This document shows positions 32,161 through 43,562 of a stretch of 64,000 nt of DNA, piece by piece; positions within the stretch are counted from its first letter, which is position 1, and every line of letters begins with the position of its first letter. Both the position numbers and the translations under genes were made by a program. Origin of the DNA: Phymorhynchus buccinoides (Eukaryota > Mollusca > Gastropoda > Neogastropoda > Raphitomidae); NCBI GenBank assembly GCA_017654935.2, contig CM065710.1, positions 27,019,600-27,083,599 on the forward strand, written 5' to 3'. The notes under the pieces were generated by a model. That model ran no database searches. It was given only the letters and a program-made list of their open reading frames with translations, and was not told where the DNA came from.

Positions 32161-33103
32161 ACAGCTGAACCTGCCTTATAAGACCTTCAAAAATCATCAA
32201 AAATTGAGGTCTTATAAGGGGAGAGGTCCTATAGGGAGGTAATTTTAATACTTACAAAGAAGGGCACTGTTTCGAAGAAGTAGGTCTTATATGGGAGGGA
32301 GTCTTATAATGGGAGGTCTTATAAGGGAGGATCCACAGTAGTAGTAGTAGAGTTAGTAGTAGTATTACAGAGGAACCCCCCTTCAAAAATCATCCAAAAT
32401 GAGGTCTTATAATGGAGGGGTCTTGTAGGGAGGTAATTTTAATTCTTACAAAGAAGGGCAATGTCTCGGAGAGGTAGGTCTTATGTGGGAGGGAGTCTTA
32501 TAATGGAGGGGTCTTATAAGGGAGGTAATTTTAATACTTACAAAGAAGAGCAATGTCTCAGAGAACTAGGTCTTATATGGGAGGGAGTCTTATAATAGGA
32601 GGGGACTCTTATAAGGGAGGTAATTTTAATACCTTACAAAGAAGGACAATACCTCTCAGAGAACTAGGTCTTATATGGGAGGGAGTCTTATAATGGAGGG
32701 GTCTTATAAGGGAGGTAATTTTAATTCTTAATTACAAAAGAATGGCAATGTCTTCAGGAGAAGTAGGTCTTATATGGGAGGGAGTCTTATAATGGGGGGT
32801 CTTATAAGGGAGGTAATTTTAATACTTACAAAGAAGGGCAATGTCTCAGGAGAAGTAGGTCTTATATGGGAGGGAGTCTTATAATGGAGGGGTCTTATAT
32901 GGGAGATAATTTTAATACTTACAAAGGCCAATGTCTCAGAGAAGTAGGTCTATATGTGGGAGTGAGTCTTATAATGGGAGGAGGTCTTATAAGGGAGGTA
33001 ATTTTAATTATTACAAAGAAGGACAATGTTTCGGAGATGTAGGTCTTATATGGGAGGGAGTCTTATAATGGGAGGTTCTTATGCGGGAGGTTCCACTGTA
33101 TTA
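32160..33103. repeat. MITE M with eightfold internal tandem expansion
   Basis: The outer ends are CAGCTGAACCTGCCTTATAAG and GGGAGGTTCCACTGTA, as in a single element. The interior unit (GGGAGGTAATTTTAAT, ACAAAGAAGGGCAATGTCTC, GTAGGTCTTATATGGGAGGG) repeats about eight times with ~96 bp spacing (TAATTTTAA near 32242, 32430, 32526, 32620, 32715, 32813, 32908, 32998). Its right end lies 22 bp from exon E'. Confidence 0.85.
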
Positions 33104-33124
33104 AACAAAGACGAGGGAACGTAC

Positions 33125-33199
33125 TGCACTGTCCCCAGTCACAGAGAAGGCCTTGTAGACAGTCCTGCGTGAACTTACAGTCTTCCAGAATCTCAGATT
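33125..33199 (-). CDS. Cysteine-module exon E' (phase 1-1)
   Basis: On the minus strand the exon follows TATTTCCTTTCAG and ends at donor GTACGT. The 75 bp are fully open in the phase-1 frame and read SEILEDC, KFTQDC, LQGLLC, DWGQC. The cysteine spacing is C-x5-C-x2-G-x2-C-x4-C, the same signature as exons B, C and D. The module is about 25 residues with four cysteines, resembling a short EB or EGF-like unit of an extracellular protein. Spliced to exon D' the boundary codon would be A+AA, a lysine. Both flanks are crowded: a CA/CG microsatellite starts 15 bp upstream and the expanded MITE M ends 22 bp past the donor. Intact as sequenced. Confidence 0.65.
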
Positions 33200-33214
33200 C
33201 TGAAAGGAAATACA

Positions 33215-33340
33215 TACACGCACAGACACACGCGTGTGCGCGCGCGCACACACACACACGCACAAAACACACACGCGTGCGCGCACACACACACACATAT
33301 ATACATTATACACACACACGAGCGCAGCACAAACACGCAA
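33215..33340. repeat. CA/CG microsatellite
   Basis: (CA)n with CGCGCGCG runs immediately upstream (minus sense) of exon E'. Confidence 0.95.
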
Positions 33341-33456
33341 TTAGAGAAATGGACCAAAACATTCTGAGTATAGGTTGAATTGTTCAGTTTCCCATGTGTT
33401 GAACATGAAATGAGAGAAAGAAGGTGGAGAAAGAGGGGTGTAGGGGAAGAAGGCAG

Positions 33457-34110
<654 letters not shown>

Positions 34111-34434
34111 TAGGAAAAAAGGGGGGACAGGGAAGAGAAAGGGAACAAGAAAAAAAGGAGGAAGGAAAAAAGGGGTTCAAAATGAAGGCGGAGTTTTTGG
34201 TGGTGGTGGGGTTGCATGATGAGTGAGCAAGATAGTGGAGAGCGGATGAATGATTGGGTGTGGTGTGAGAGCTACATAGTCTATTTCAAATAGTATTTGT
34301 TGTTAATGTAAAATTGTTTCAGACTTTTATTGAATATTTGTTATTTTTACACGGTGGAAGACAAGTTTCCATGTGCGTTGTAGTACAATGCCAATGAAAG
34401 AAATAAAGAAACTTTTGACATAAACTTACACGGG

Positions 34435-34560
34435 TGCTACTCCCCAAAATGAAAAAAAAATGAAAGGCAGGGGTCCAGGGACCCATGGCCCCGCAGGGTA
34501 CAGGGGCAGAGCCCCGTCGGACGATTCAGGGGGGCAACTTAAGAGAGAGATATAACGAGA
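34435..34560. repeat. Repeat family S fragment
   Basis: GGGGTCCAGGGACCCATGGCC and GGGGCAGAGCCCCGTCGG, then GATTCAGGGGGGC. Preceded at 34784-34830 region's left by unremarkable DNA. Confidence 0.5.
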
Positions 34561-34783
34561 CAGACAGACACTTAAAATGATAGACAGAGACAGTTTGAGC
34601 CTGATAAGCCTTGTCAAATTGTTACATTGCCTTTGTAAACTTCCAAGATAGAACAACCAGACTAAGTTCAAAACGCCCCAAATCGCTTGTGGTCAAATTT
34701 TTGTTTTGTTGGATGAATTACAAAAAAAACCTGAAGTTCAGTTTCTGGTAAAATTAAAAATACTGAAATCATAGTATTTGCCA

Positions 34784-35260
34784 AGTGTCTGTGTGTGTGT
34801 GTGTGTGTGTGTTGGGTGTGTGTGTGTCTGAAACACGAAACGGTCCTTATAACTCCGCCGTTTTTCCACCGAATCGCTTCAAATTTGCTGTGAGCCCTAA
34901 CGGGGCGATGGCAACGGCAACCGAGGCGGCCGTGTCATTTGCGCGGTTTCGCAAATGCGCGAAACGCGCATCCGCCGGCCTCTCGGCGCCCGTATCTCCG
35001 GTGTTTCTGGGCCGATTGCCTTCGAATTTGGCAGGAAGATCACCGGGGACGGTGACTATCCGTGTACCAAACCGGAAGCGAATCGGTTCAGAAATGCGCG
35101 CGCTATACGACTCCGCCGTTTCTTAACCGAATCGCTTCAAGTTTGACTGTGTACTCGGCGTTACCAGTACTTGGCGTTACCGTTACTAGGCGTTACCGTT
35201 ACTAGGCGTTACCGTTTACTGGGCTTTACTGGGACCCAGCGTTGCGCTAGTCAGTGTAAA
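34784..35260. repeat. TG run, then GC-rich repeat and 16 bp tandem units
   Basis: A (TG)n run to 34826 is followed by ACCGAATCGCTTCAAATTT (34868; again near 35118), linking this to the repeat at 8895-9785. Between them the DNA is GC- and CpG-rich (CGCAAATGCGCGAAACGCGC). At 35156-35225 GGCGTTACCGTTACTA repeats about four times. Confidence 0.65.
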
Positions 35261-35406
35261 AATGAAAGAGTAGCCCCCATGAACTTATGACTTATATAGA
35301 GCGAAAGTAGTAGCATTGCTTTTAGACGGAAGTATTTCACGCGAGTCAAGACTCGCATCGTCACAGTCAGATCGCATTGGGAGTATGTAGTGTGGCTGGC
35401 CTCTTT

Positions 35407-35461
35407 AAATTAAAGACCCACCACCGTCCGTGAGTGAAAAATCACGGGTTTAAAACGTGTT

Positions 35462-35503
<42 letters not shown>

Positions 35504-35772
35504 GTAAGAAATCTTAGTTTGACCAAGTGTGGCTCCCATACAAACTTCCTCCTGCACGAAAACGAGACATCACTTTCAAAAGAGCAGCCTCAGTCGTATT
35601 AGAGGAAAGTCTGTGTTTGGGCCACACAAACACCTCCCCCCCCCCCCCACGTCACGTGTCACATTCCTTCTTACGCTAGGAAGATTTCTTAAAGATTTCT
35701 TACCAGCTACAAGAGGGCAAAAACACTTGAAATCCGTGATTTTGACACGTGACGTTGTGGTGGGTCTTTAAT
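35407..35772. mobile_element. Inverted-repeat element (TTAAAGACCCACCAC ends)
   Basis: TTAAAGACCCACCAC at 35410 faces GTGGTGGGTCTTTAA at 35757. A (CT)n tract lies inside (35463-35503) and a C run at 35636. It shares interior text with 215-440. It ends 44 bp from exon D'. Confidence 0.65.
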
Positions 35773-35815
35773 CCTAAAAAAGAGCATTGTAATTGGTTTG
35801 TCTTAAAGAACTCAC

Positions 35816-35893
35816 TGCACGTTCCATGGGCGCACCGGGTTCCCAACCGACACATGTCTTCGTTATGGGTGCAGTTCTGATTCAGGCCCAGCT
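35816..35893 (-). CDS. Cysteine-module exon D' (phase 1-1)
   Basis: The exon follows ATCGAATGAACAG (a weak pyrimidine tract) and ends at GTGAGT. Its 78 bp are open and read LGLNQNC, THNEDMC, RLGTRC, AHGTC, spacing C-x6-C-x2-G-x2-C-x4-C. The first codon, completed by the preceding exon's A, would be AAG (Lys). It corresponds to exon D at 52961-53039, from which it is well diverged (NQNCTHNEDMCRLG against NENCTDNTDMCVSG) while keeping every cysteine and the glycine. The pattern resembles EB / EGF-like modules of extracellular proteins. Third of five modules in cassette A'-E'. Confidence 0.68.
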
Positions 35894-36061
35894 CTGTTCA
35901 TTCGATGACAATGACAATGACCATTGCTTTATTCATTGAGGCCTTTGCCCCTCATGAAGGGGGTACATGATAACAAAACTTAACAATAGTAGTACCCTGT
36001 TCATTCGATGATTCATAGAAAAGAAAAAGAAAAAGAAATGGTTGCATCTCTCGCTCTCCCA

Positions 36062-36067
36062 TTAGAT

Positions 36068-36112
<45 letters not shown>

Positions 36113-36427
36113 ATATAGGCTTGTGGAGAGAGAGAGAGGAAGTAGGTAGAGAGAGAGAGAGAGGGAGATGAGGGAGAGGGGAGAGAGAGAGAGGAGAGAG
36201 AGAAGGATGAATCCGGAGATAGAGGGGGATGGAGAGATAGGAACTGCGGAGGGGGCTGGGGAGAGAGGAGTGCGGGGAGAGAGGAGAGAGAGAGAGGTGT
36301 GGGAGAAGGAGAGAGAGAGGGGGGTTTGACGAGAGAGAGAGAGAGAGATGGAGGGGTGAGAGAGAGAGAGAGATGGAGGGTGAAAGAGATATCAGAGAGA
36401 GAGAGAGAGAGAGAGAACTTCGAGAAG

Positions 36428-36467
<40 letters not shown>

Positions 36468-36530
36468 CGAGAGAGAGAGAGAGAGAGCAAGAGAGAGAGA
36501 GAGAGAGAGAGGAGGGGATAGGGGAAGAGT
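36062..36530. repeat. GA tract, 470 bp
   Basis: (GA)n with GGGG and TAGG interruptions. 36535-36920 beyond it is AT-rich with no gene recognised. Confidence 0.95.
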
Positions 36531-36918
36531 GAGAATACGAATGTTTTATTGAGGGTAAAAATGATAAGCTACAATAGCTTCTTTGCACCAAGCAAGAACA
36601 TTTGACATAAAACATATCATTCTGTTTGAGCGCCTTGTATAAGCTTTAGGCTTGTTGTGCTCGTTCCAATTTGTGTTGTGCTGCTTTACTATGTGTTATT
36701 TAATAAAAATTCGCTTAAACCCAAACATTCAAGTAAAAACCAAAAAAATCAAAAATGGGAATTTGAAGCAAACATGGATAATGATTAACAATGGTGAACT
36801 TGAATTGGTGGTTTAAATTGAGTACGAAAAAAAGGGAAACAATTCTGAGACAATGACCATTTTTCAGAATAATACCACTTTTAAGGAAGAAAAAAGAAGA
36901 ATATAGCATACGATGGGA

Positions 36919-36923
<5 letters not shown>

Positions 36924-36958
<35 letters not shown>

Positions 36959-36962
36959 AGAG

Positions 36963-37012
<50 letters not shown>
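36924..37012. repeat. GA microsatellite
   Basis: Nearly perfect (GA)n in two runs; a CA run follows at 37110-37152. Confidence 0.95.
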
Positions 37013-37167
37013 AACAGACTGAGACAAAGATAGGCGCTAGGCAGAGAAGACGATTGTTTTTATATTAAAAGTGTGTGTCATAGACACATACAAAGTCTGT
37101 ACACGCACATTGAGACCCACACACACACATACACGCACACAACAACAACACACAGAGAAGCATACTA

Positions 37168-37395
37168 CAGTGGAACCTCCCTTATAAGACCTTCAAAAAT
37201 TGTGGGAGCAACGGCCCAGAAGATGGGACCGACCGCAAAAAAACAAATCGTCCACAATGAGGTCTTATAAGGAAAGGGTCTTATAAGGGAGGTAATGTTT
37301 AATACTTACAAAGAAGGGCAATGTCTCAGAGAAGTAGGTCTTATGTGGGAGGGAGTTTTATAATGGGAGGTCTTATAAGGGAGGTTCCACTGTAA
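37168..37395. mobile_element. MITE family M, well-preserved copy
   Basis: Ends read TACAGTGGAACCTCCC and GGGAGGTTCCACTGTA, perfect inverted repeats with TA on each outer side, as for Tc1/mariner/pogo-type insertions. An unrelated ~45 bp stretch (37198-37245) interrupts the left half. It ends 26 bp beyond the donor of exon C'. Confidence 0.78.
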
Positions 37396-37421
37396 TGATG
37401 AAGTCCACACACAATACTCAC

Positions 37422-37501
37422 TGCATATGCTCCTATAACACACACCAAACCAGACTTGCATTGACGTTCGTTGCCCACGCAGGTTTCTCTCAGCTTCAGT
37501 T
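37422..37501 (-). CDS. Cysteine-module exon C' with 2 bp insertion
   Basis: The exon follows TTTTTTCTCGTCCCAAAG and ends at GTGAGT. Reading from the start in phase 1 gives LKLRETC, VGNERQC, KSGLVC and then runs out of frame. The exon is 80 bp where its counterpart C (54529-54606) is 78. The extra two bases are most simply a GT in the run GTGTGTGT; without them the end would be four residues and a final Cys in the usual C-x4-C position. So it is a sequencing/assembly error in a dinucleotide run, or a genuine frameshift. The module signature C-x6-C-x2-G-x2-C is otherwise intact. The 2.2 kb minisatellite begins within about 20 bp upstream of the acceptor. Confidence 0.6.
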
Positions 37502-37516
37502 CTTTGGGACGAGAAA

Positions 37517-39745
37517 AAACAACATCAGGCAAAGTCGCATTTTAGACACCCCCAACATCAGGCAAAGTCGCATTTTAGACACCCCCAACATTAGGCAAAG
37601 TCGTGATTTAGACACCCCCAACATCAGGCAAAGTCGACCCTTACCCCCAACATCAGGCAAAGTTTTAGACACCCCCAACATCAGGCAAAGTCGCATGGTC
37701 ACATTTTAGACACCCCCAACATCAGGCAAAGTCGCATTTTAGACACCCCCAACATCAGGCAAAGTCGCATTTTAGACACCCCCAACATCATGCAAAGTCG
37801 CATTTTAGACACCCCCAACATTAGGCAAAGTCGTGATTTAGACACCCCCAACATCAGGCAAAGTCGCATTTTAGACACCCCCAACATCAGGCAAAGTCGC
37901 GATTTAGACACCCCCAACATCAGGCAAAGTCGCATTTTAGACACCCCCAACATCAGGCATTTTAGATTTAGACACCCCCAAGTCAGGCAGTCGCTTTTTA
38001 GACACCCCCAACATCACTGGGCAAAGTCGGCATTTTAGACACACCCCCAACATCAGGCAAAGGTCGCAAGTTTTTTAGACACCCCCAACATCACAAACCT
38101 TTTTAGACACCCCCAACATCAGGCAAAGCTTTTTAGACACCCCCAACATCAGGCCGCTTTTTAGACACCCCCAACATCATGCAAAGTTGCTTGTTAGACA
38201 CCCCCAACATCAGGCAAAGTCGCATTTTAGACACCCCCAACATCAGGCAAAGTCACATTTTAGCAAATATCATGGCAAAGTCGCATTTTACACCCCCACC
38301 CCCAACACATCAGGCAAAGTCGACATTTTAGACACCCCCAACATCAGGCAAAGTCGCATTTTAGACACCCCCAACATCAGGCAAAGTCGCATCTTTAGAC
38401 ACCCCCAACATCAGGCAAAGTCGCATTTTAGACACCCCCAACATCAGGCAAAGTCGCGCTTTAGACACCCCCACCCAAACATAGACACCAGCAACAAAGT
38501 CAAAGCATTTTTAGACACCCCCAACATCAGGCAAAGTCGCGAGTTTTAGACACCCCCAACATCAGGCAAAGTCGCGATTTAGACACCCCCAACATCAGGC
38601 AAAGTCGCTTTTTAGACACCCCCAACATCAGGCAAAGTCACTTTTTAGACACCCCCAACATCAGGCAAAGTCGCTTTTTCGACACCCCCAACATCAGGCA
38701 AAGTCGCGATTTAGACACCCCCAACATCAGGCAAAGTCACTCTTTTAGACACCCCCAACATCAGGCAAAGTCGCATTTTAGACACCCCCAACATCATGCA
38801 AAGTCGCGATTTAGACACCCCCAACATCAGGCAAAGTCGCATTTTAGACACCCCCAACATCAGGCAAAGTCGCATTTTAGACACCCCCAACATCAGGCAA
38901 AGTCGCTATTTAGACACCCCCAACATCAGGCAAAGTCGCTTTTTAGACACCCCCAACATCAGGCAAAGTCACATTTTCGACACCCCCAACATCAGGCAAA
39001 GTCGCGATTTAGACACCCCCAACATCAGGCAAAGTCGCGATTTAGACACCCCCAACATCAGGCAAAGTCGCTTTTTAGACACCCCCAACATCAGGCAAAG
39101 TCGCGATATTTAGACACCCCCAACATCAGGCAAAGTCGCGAAATTTTTAGACACCCCCAACATCAGGCAAAGTCGCGAGTTTAGACACCCCCAACATCAG
39201 GCAAAGTCGCATTTTAGACACACCCCATACATCAGGCAAAAAAGTCGCGATTTAGACACCCCCAACGTCATCAGAGTCGCGATTTAGACTCACCCATCCT
39301 CAGGCAAAGTCGCGATTTAGACACCCCCAACATTAGGCAAAGTCGAAATTTAGACACCCCCAACATCAGGCAAAGTCGCATTTTAGACACCCCCAACATC
39401 AGGCAAAGTCGCGATTTAGACACCCCCAACATCAGGCAAAGTCGCATTTTAGACACCCAACATCAGGCAAAGTCGCATTTTAGACACCCCCAACATCAGG
39501 CAAAGTCGCATTTTAGACACCCCCAACATCAGGCAAAGTCACATTTTAGACACCCAACATCAGGCAAAGTCGCATTTTAGACACCCCCAACATCAGGCAA
39601 AGTCGCATTTTAGACACCCAACATCAGGCAAAGTCGCATTTTAGACACCCAACATCAGGCAAAGTCGCATTTTAGACACCCAACATCAGGCAAAGTCGCA
39701 TTTTAGACACCCCCAACATCAGGCAAAGTCGCATTTTAGACACTT
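37517..39745. repeat. 2.2 kb minisatellite, 33 bp unit
   Basis: Roughly 65 head-to-tail units with the core TTTAGACACCCCCAACATC then AGGCAAAGTCG. Variants include CGCGATTTAG, CGCTTTTTAG, a CCC-shortened form (39450-39700) and disordered units between 37960 and 38520. Because 33 is a multiple of three, stretches stay open on both strands (plus reading ILDTPNIRQSR, minus MLGVSKMRLCL), but indels break these repeatedly. It lies in the intron upstream of exon C'. Confidence 0.97.
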
Positions 39746-39946
39746 TTCAGGCTTACGACCCTCAATCTCAAGTCTGCTTCTTTTCCAGATTTTAGCACTC
39801 ACTCTAGCTGATCTTATTCCCTTTCCTGAGATTTGGCAAAAACGTTGCTTCTCAGTTCAATTTTTGTTTGTTTTAAAGGTATTGGTTGGTGGACAACACC
39901 AACAGCTCCCACCACAGCTAGCCAGTTGAAAAAGACAAGCAGTAGC

Positions 39947-40201
39947 TTAACCCTTTCACCCGCCAGCCATTTTTCAGCCAAATATTTCCATTAAATTTTA
40001 CCTGGGTGAAGAACAAAAACCATCTGCAGTATTGGGATTCTTCTGTGACACATATGAAATAAGGTCTACCACTACTTCCCAAAACTAAGACAATAGGGTC
40101 TTTTTGCGTAATAACATAAGTAACCCAAAACAATTTGATGGCATTGGTGTTTTAATCCCTGTGTGTGGCCTAAATGCGACTTTGGCAGGTGAAAGGGTTA
40201 A
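39947..40201. mobile_element. piggyBac-type MITE
   Basis: TTAA plus CCCTTTCACC at the left and GGTGAAAGGG plus TTAA (40198-40201) at the right; interior matches 3307-3557 in reverse (for example GAAGAACAAAAACCATCTGCAG). Confidence 0.8.
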
Positions 40202-40285
40202 TGGTTGAACCTTAGGACGCTGATTTTACCCGCCATGGGACAGTACAACCGTAGGGTCTTTGCGCATGATATTCTTAGTTGGGGG

Positions 40286-40400
40286 TAGTGAGAGAGAGAG
40301 AGGGAGATGAGTCCCCCCCTCTCTCTCGTCTCGCTCTCTCTCTCTTTTAAACTCTCCTCTCTTCTAAAAAAAAAACAAAATCTCTCTCTTCTCAAACTAA
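40286..40400. repeat. GA/CT inverted microsatellite
   Basis: A (GA)n run (40286-40306) followed by (CT)n runs to 40395, so the two strands' runs could pair. Confidence 0.75.
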
Positions 40401-40616
40401 TCATCTCAAACCCTCGACTACCCCAACTAAAAATATCACGCGCTAGGCCCCATCTGGTTTGACTGCCCCCCTTGCGATGAAATGTGCATCCTAAGCTTCT
40501 GCATTGCCGAAGAAATACCTAAAGTATTGGTGGTGGTTTTTTTCATTTATTCAATTTTATATTCAAACTGACTGTGAGTCAAGTAAACAAAATATTTGTG
40601 ATGAGTAGTACTCCAC

Positions 40617-40700
40617 TGCACACGTTGTTCTCACAAAGCGCCCCGCTGTTACAGCTCGTTTCTGATCTGCTGTCGTCACACCGCGTCCCTACTTTCTGTC
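40617..40700 (-). CDS. Cysteine-module exon B' (phase 1-1), altered donor
   Basis: The exon follows CTTTCCTTAG, is 84 bp and fully open: QKVGTRC, DDSRSETSC, NSGALC, ENNVC, spacing C-x8-C-x2-G-x2-C-x4-C. By eye it differs from exon B (55101-55184) at only about three of 84 positions. The donor reads GTGGAG instead of the GTGAGT of exon B because of one extra base, so splicing may be weakened. It is second in cassette A'-E'; the codon formed with exon A' would be A+GA (Arg), as in the other cassette. The function is unknown; the cysteine pattern suggests a disulfide-bonded extracellular module. Confidence 0.62.
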
Positions 40701-40774
40701 CTAAGGAAAGACAAAAACGAAACAAAAAAAAACAGAGTGTGATGTTATTATCAATTAAATGGTGGCAGGCAGGT

Positions 40775-40850
40775 GTTGTACAGTGGCAGCGGTGGGTAGC
40801 GCGCCTCGCCTTTGTGTTCAAGTAACCCAGTTTCGAAGCGCTTGGTACGG
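40775..40850 (+). repeat. tRNA-like SINE head fragment
   Basis: GTGGCAGCGGTGGGTAGCGCG resembles a tRNA A-box region and CCCAGTTTCGAAGCGC a degenerate B-box about 40 bases later. It lacks pairing acceptor arms, so it is at best a relic of a tRNA-derived SINE promoter. Confidence 0.3.
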
Positions 40851-41057
40851 GGGATTTTTTTTCCTCTCCTTTGCACCGGCATTTAATGGTCTGAACGTGG
40901 AGTCTTTCGTGGTGGCAACCCGAAAAGTTGTCATTTGGTCAAAAATTTAACACCCACCCACCCTCACCCTTCCTTCCTCATCAATCACAAAAAAATTGTT
41001 ACACTTATAGAGGGTAAATTGGAATAAGTAATTACATGCTTTTTGCTCCAGAACTCT

Positions 41058-41478
41058 GGAAAAAAATGGAGAGAGAGGCGAGAGAGAGAGGAGAGAGAGC
41101 AGAGAGAGGAAAGAGAGAGGAGAGAGAGAGAGAGGGGGGGGTGGGCAGGAAAGAGAGATGAGATGAGAGATGAGAGAGAGCAGGACAGAGACGGAGGAGA
41201 GGCACACAAACAGCGTGAGAGAGGAGAGGAGAGAGAAAGAGACAGACAGACCAGAGACAGAGACGGGGGAAGAGACAGAGAGAAACAGAGATGGAGAGAG
41301 AAGTAAACAGAGAGAGAGAGAGAGAAGCTGGGAGATTGCCAGAGAGGAGAGATGAGAGAGGAGAGAGGTAACAGAGAGAGAGAGAGAGCGAGAGAGGAGA
41401 GAGAGAGGAGAGAGGACGAGAGAGAGAAGGAGAGGAGTGACAGAGACACACAGAAAGAGAGAGAGAGATACGGGGAGA

Positions 41479-41512
<34 letters not shown>

Positions 41513-42320
41513 AGGAGACAGACAGAGACAGAGACAGACAGAAACGGAGAGCGACACACAAACAGAGAGGGAGAGACAGAGACAGACAAACCGAGAGAAA
41601 AGAAACAGAGAGAGGAAGGAGAGAGAGAGAGAGAGAGAGAGAATAGAGCGAGAGAGAGAGAGACAGACAGACAGACAGAAAGAGATGAGAAGAAGACGGA
41701 GAGACAGAGAGAGAGAGAGAGATCAGAGAGAGATGGAGAGAGAGAGGAGAGAAGAGAGGAAGACAGATGAACGGCGAGAGAGAACACAAAACAAGAGAGG
41801 GAGAGACAGAGAGGCGGAGAGAGACATACAAACAGAGAGAGAGAGAGAAGAGAGAGAGGAGAGAGGTAGAGAGATGACAGAGAGAGAGAGAGAAAGAGAC
41901 GAGAGGGGGAGAGGAGAGAGAGCTGGAGAGAGACACAGAGGAGAGAGAGCGAGAGAGAGACAGAGAAACGCCGAGAGAGGACACACAACAGAGAGGGAGA
42001 GACAGAGACGTGAGAGAAGACAGATCAACATTAACAGACCGAGAGAGAGAGAGAGAGAAAGAGAGAGAAAGAGAGAGAGAGCGGAAGAAACAGAGAGAGA
42101 GAGATGAGATAGAGAGAGATGAGAGAGAGACGTAGACGAGAGAGAGAGGAGAAGAGAGAGAAGAGAGATCTGAGAGATGGATAGAGGAGACAGAGAGAGG
42201 AGACGAGAGGAGAAAGAGAAGAGAGCGAGAGAGAGAGAGAGAGAGCAAAAACAAGAGAGAGACGCAGAAAGAAAGAGAGGGGGGGGGGAGCCAGGGGGAG
42301 AGGAGACACAGACAGAGAGA
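41058..42320. repeat. GA/GACA tract, 1.26 kb
   Basis: The longest GA tract of the window, with GACAGACA and CACAAACAGAGAG motifs recurring. It runs to within 6 bp of the donor of exon A'. The Ser/Leu frame of over 400 codons on the minus strand is an artefact. Confidence 0.97.
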
Positions 42321-42325
42321 CTCAC

Positions 42326-42466
42326 TGCAGGTTGAGGGAGAGTCTTCTTCATACAGCTAATGATTCACCCCACAAAACACACGGGCCACGCTTTATGCCA
42401 CGTGCCGACCTAACAATTGACGTTGGCCCTTGACAGGCACCCCCGATACGGTTTTTCCGAGGGGGT
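42326..42466 (-). pseudogene. Cysteine-module exon A', decayed
   Basis: Acceptor GACGTCACAG and donor GTGAGT are both kept, and the text aligns with exon A: CGTATCGGGGGTGCCTGT (Arg-Ile-Gly-Gly-Ala-Cys) against the VGGAC block, GTCGGCACGTGG against GTTGGCACATGT, TGTGGGGTGAATCA against TGTGGGGACAATCA, and GACTCTCCCTCAACCTGC at the end. But the phase-1 frame has a stop, a TAG replaces the Glu after the CGVNH segment, and at least two shifts are needed to follow the module. A decayed copy heading cassette A'-E'. Confidence 0.55.
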
Positions 42467-42629
42467 CTGTGACGTCATTAGCAACAAAAACAAAACAATT
42501 ATTATTGATACAATATTGTTGAGTAAGCACAGTATTAAAAAACAAAGTCTGCTGAATTCAAAATTGAAGGGACTGAACTGTTATATTGAGATAGAACAAG
42601 TACTTTGAGTTAGAAACACTTTTCAACAT

Positions 42630-42735
42630 AGAGAGATTATTATACTGGGACCCAAAAATTATTTTGAATTATCCAGTGTTTTTGAGTTATCCGTTTTTAC
42701 TTCCAGTGTTTTTGAGTTATCCGTTTTTACTTTAG
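42630..42735. mobile_element. pogo/Tigger-like MITE fragment (family N)
   Basis: ACTGGGACCCAAAAATTATTTTGAATTATCC then repeats of TTTTTGAGTTATCCG. A fuller copy is at 44275-44382, ending GTTCTCCACTGTA. Confidence 0.45.
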
Positions 42736-42837
42736 TAATCCCTCTAACCCCCTCCCCCGTCGTAATTATGTCTGCATTAGAAATGTTCACTGAGTAGCAA
42801 CATTCTGTCAATTAAAAGGATTTGGGTTCAGAATGAG

Positions 42838-43027
42838 GTTACAGTGGAACCTCCCTAAATATAAGACCTTCAAAAATCATCCAAAACTGAGGGGCTTATA
42901 AGGGAGGGTCTTATAAGGGAGGTAAATTTTAATACTTCACAAAGAAAGGCAATGTCTCAGAGAACCAGGTCTTATGCTGGGAGGGAGTCTTGCAAATGGG
43001 AGGTCTCAAAGGGAGGTTCGACTATAC
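42838..43027. mobile_element. MITE family M
   Basis: TTACAGTGGAACCTCCC at the left, GGGAGGTTCGACTATACAG at the right, with the family interior (GGTAAATTTTAATACTT, AATGTCTCAGAGAAC). Confidence 0.75.
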
Positions 43028-43048
43028 AGTACAAAAAAAAAATCGCTT

Positions 43049-43562
43049 TCACCCTTTCGCCGCCAATTGTCTCACATTTATGCACCGCAAGCCTATCGTT
43101 TAACCACCCAATGCCATGTCATATGTTCCCATATGTGCCTACCAGGGTCGACGAGGACGTAAAAAACAACTTTTCAGTCAACACCCATGTCACTAAAAGC
43201 CACCAAATCAGGGTCGGGTATTCGGACACGTTGAGATAGCAATGAGACTTAGCATGGTGCTAACTTAGAAAGCTCTTCCAATGTCCTATAGGATTTTAAT
43301 AGGACTTTTGGAAGAGCTTCTAAAATTAGCATCATGCTAAGTCTCATGCTATCTCTAACGTGAATACTAGGCGACCAGTCCTGTATATCCGAGAAGAATA
43401 ACAATTGTTCTTAATTGTGGGAGGTAAGGCTATAGGTTTAATGTGTATACATGTCACAGAAAAACACACCAATATTGAAGATAGTTGATTTCCTCTATCC
43501 AGTTAAGTTTAATGGTATATTTTTGGGGGGGTTGAAAAATGGCTGGAAATTATGAAAGGGTC
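43049..43562. mobile_element. Composite MITE: palindrome P nested in piggyBac-type MITE
   Basis: Outer ends ACCCTTTCGCCGCCAAT and TATGAAAGGGTC are degraded forms of the piggyBac-type ends. At 43211-43372 a palindrome begins with TCGGGTATTC, passes GAGATAGCAATGAGACTTAGC, and returns through GCTAAGTCTCATGCTATCTC. The same nesting occurs at 55364-55767. Confidence 0.7.

Noticed and set aside
37517..39745. CRISPR-like array of regularly spaced repeats
   Set aside because: Units are head-to-tail without unique spacers, in a eukaryotic intron; this is a minisatellite.
40775..40850. tRNA gene
   Set aside because: A- and B-box-like blocks only; no pairing acceptor stem or cloverleaf could be drawn, so listed only as a SINE-like relic.
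40947..42254. 435-codon Ser/Leu frame on the minus strand
   Set aside because: Pure GA/CT repeat translation; the real minus-strand exon relic lies beyond its edge.
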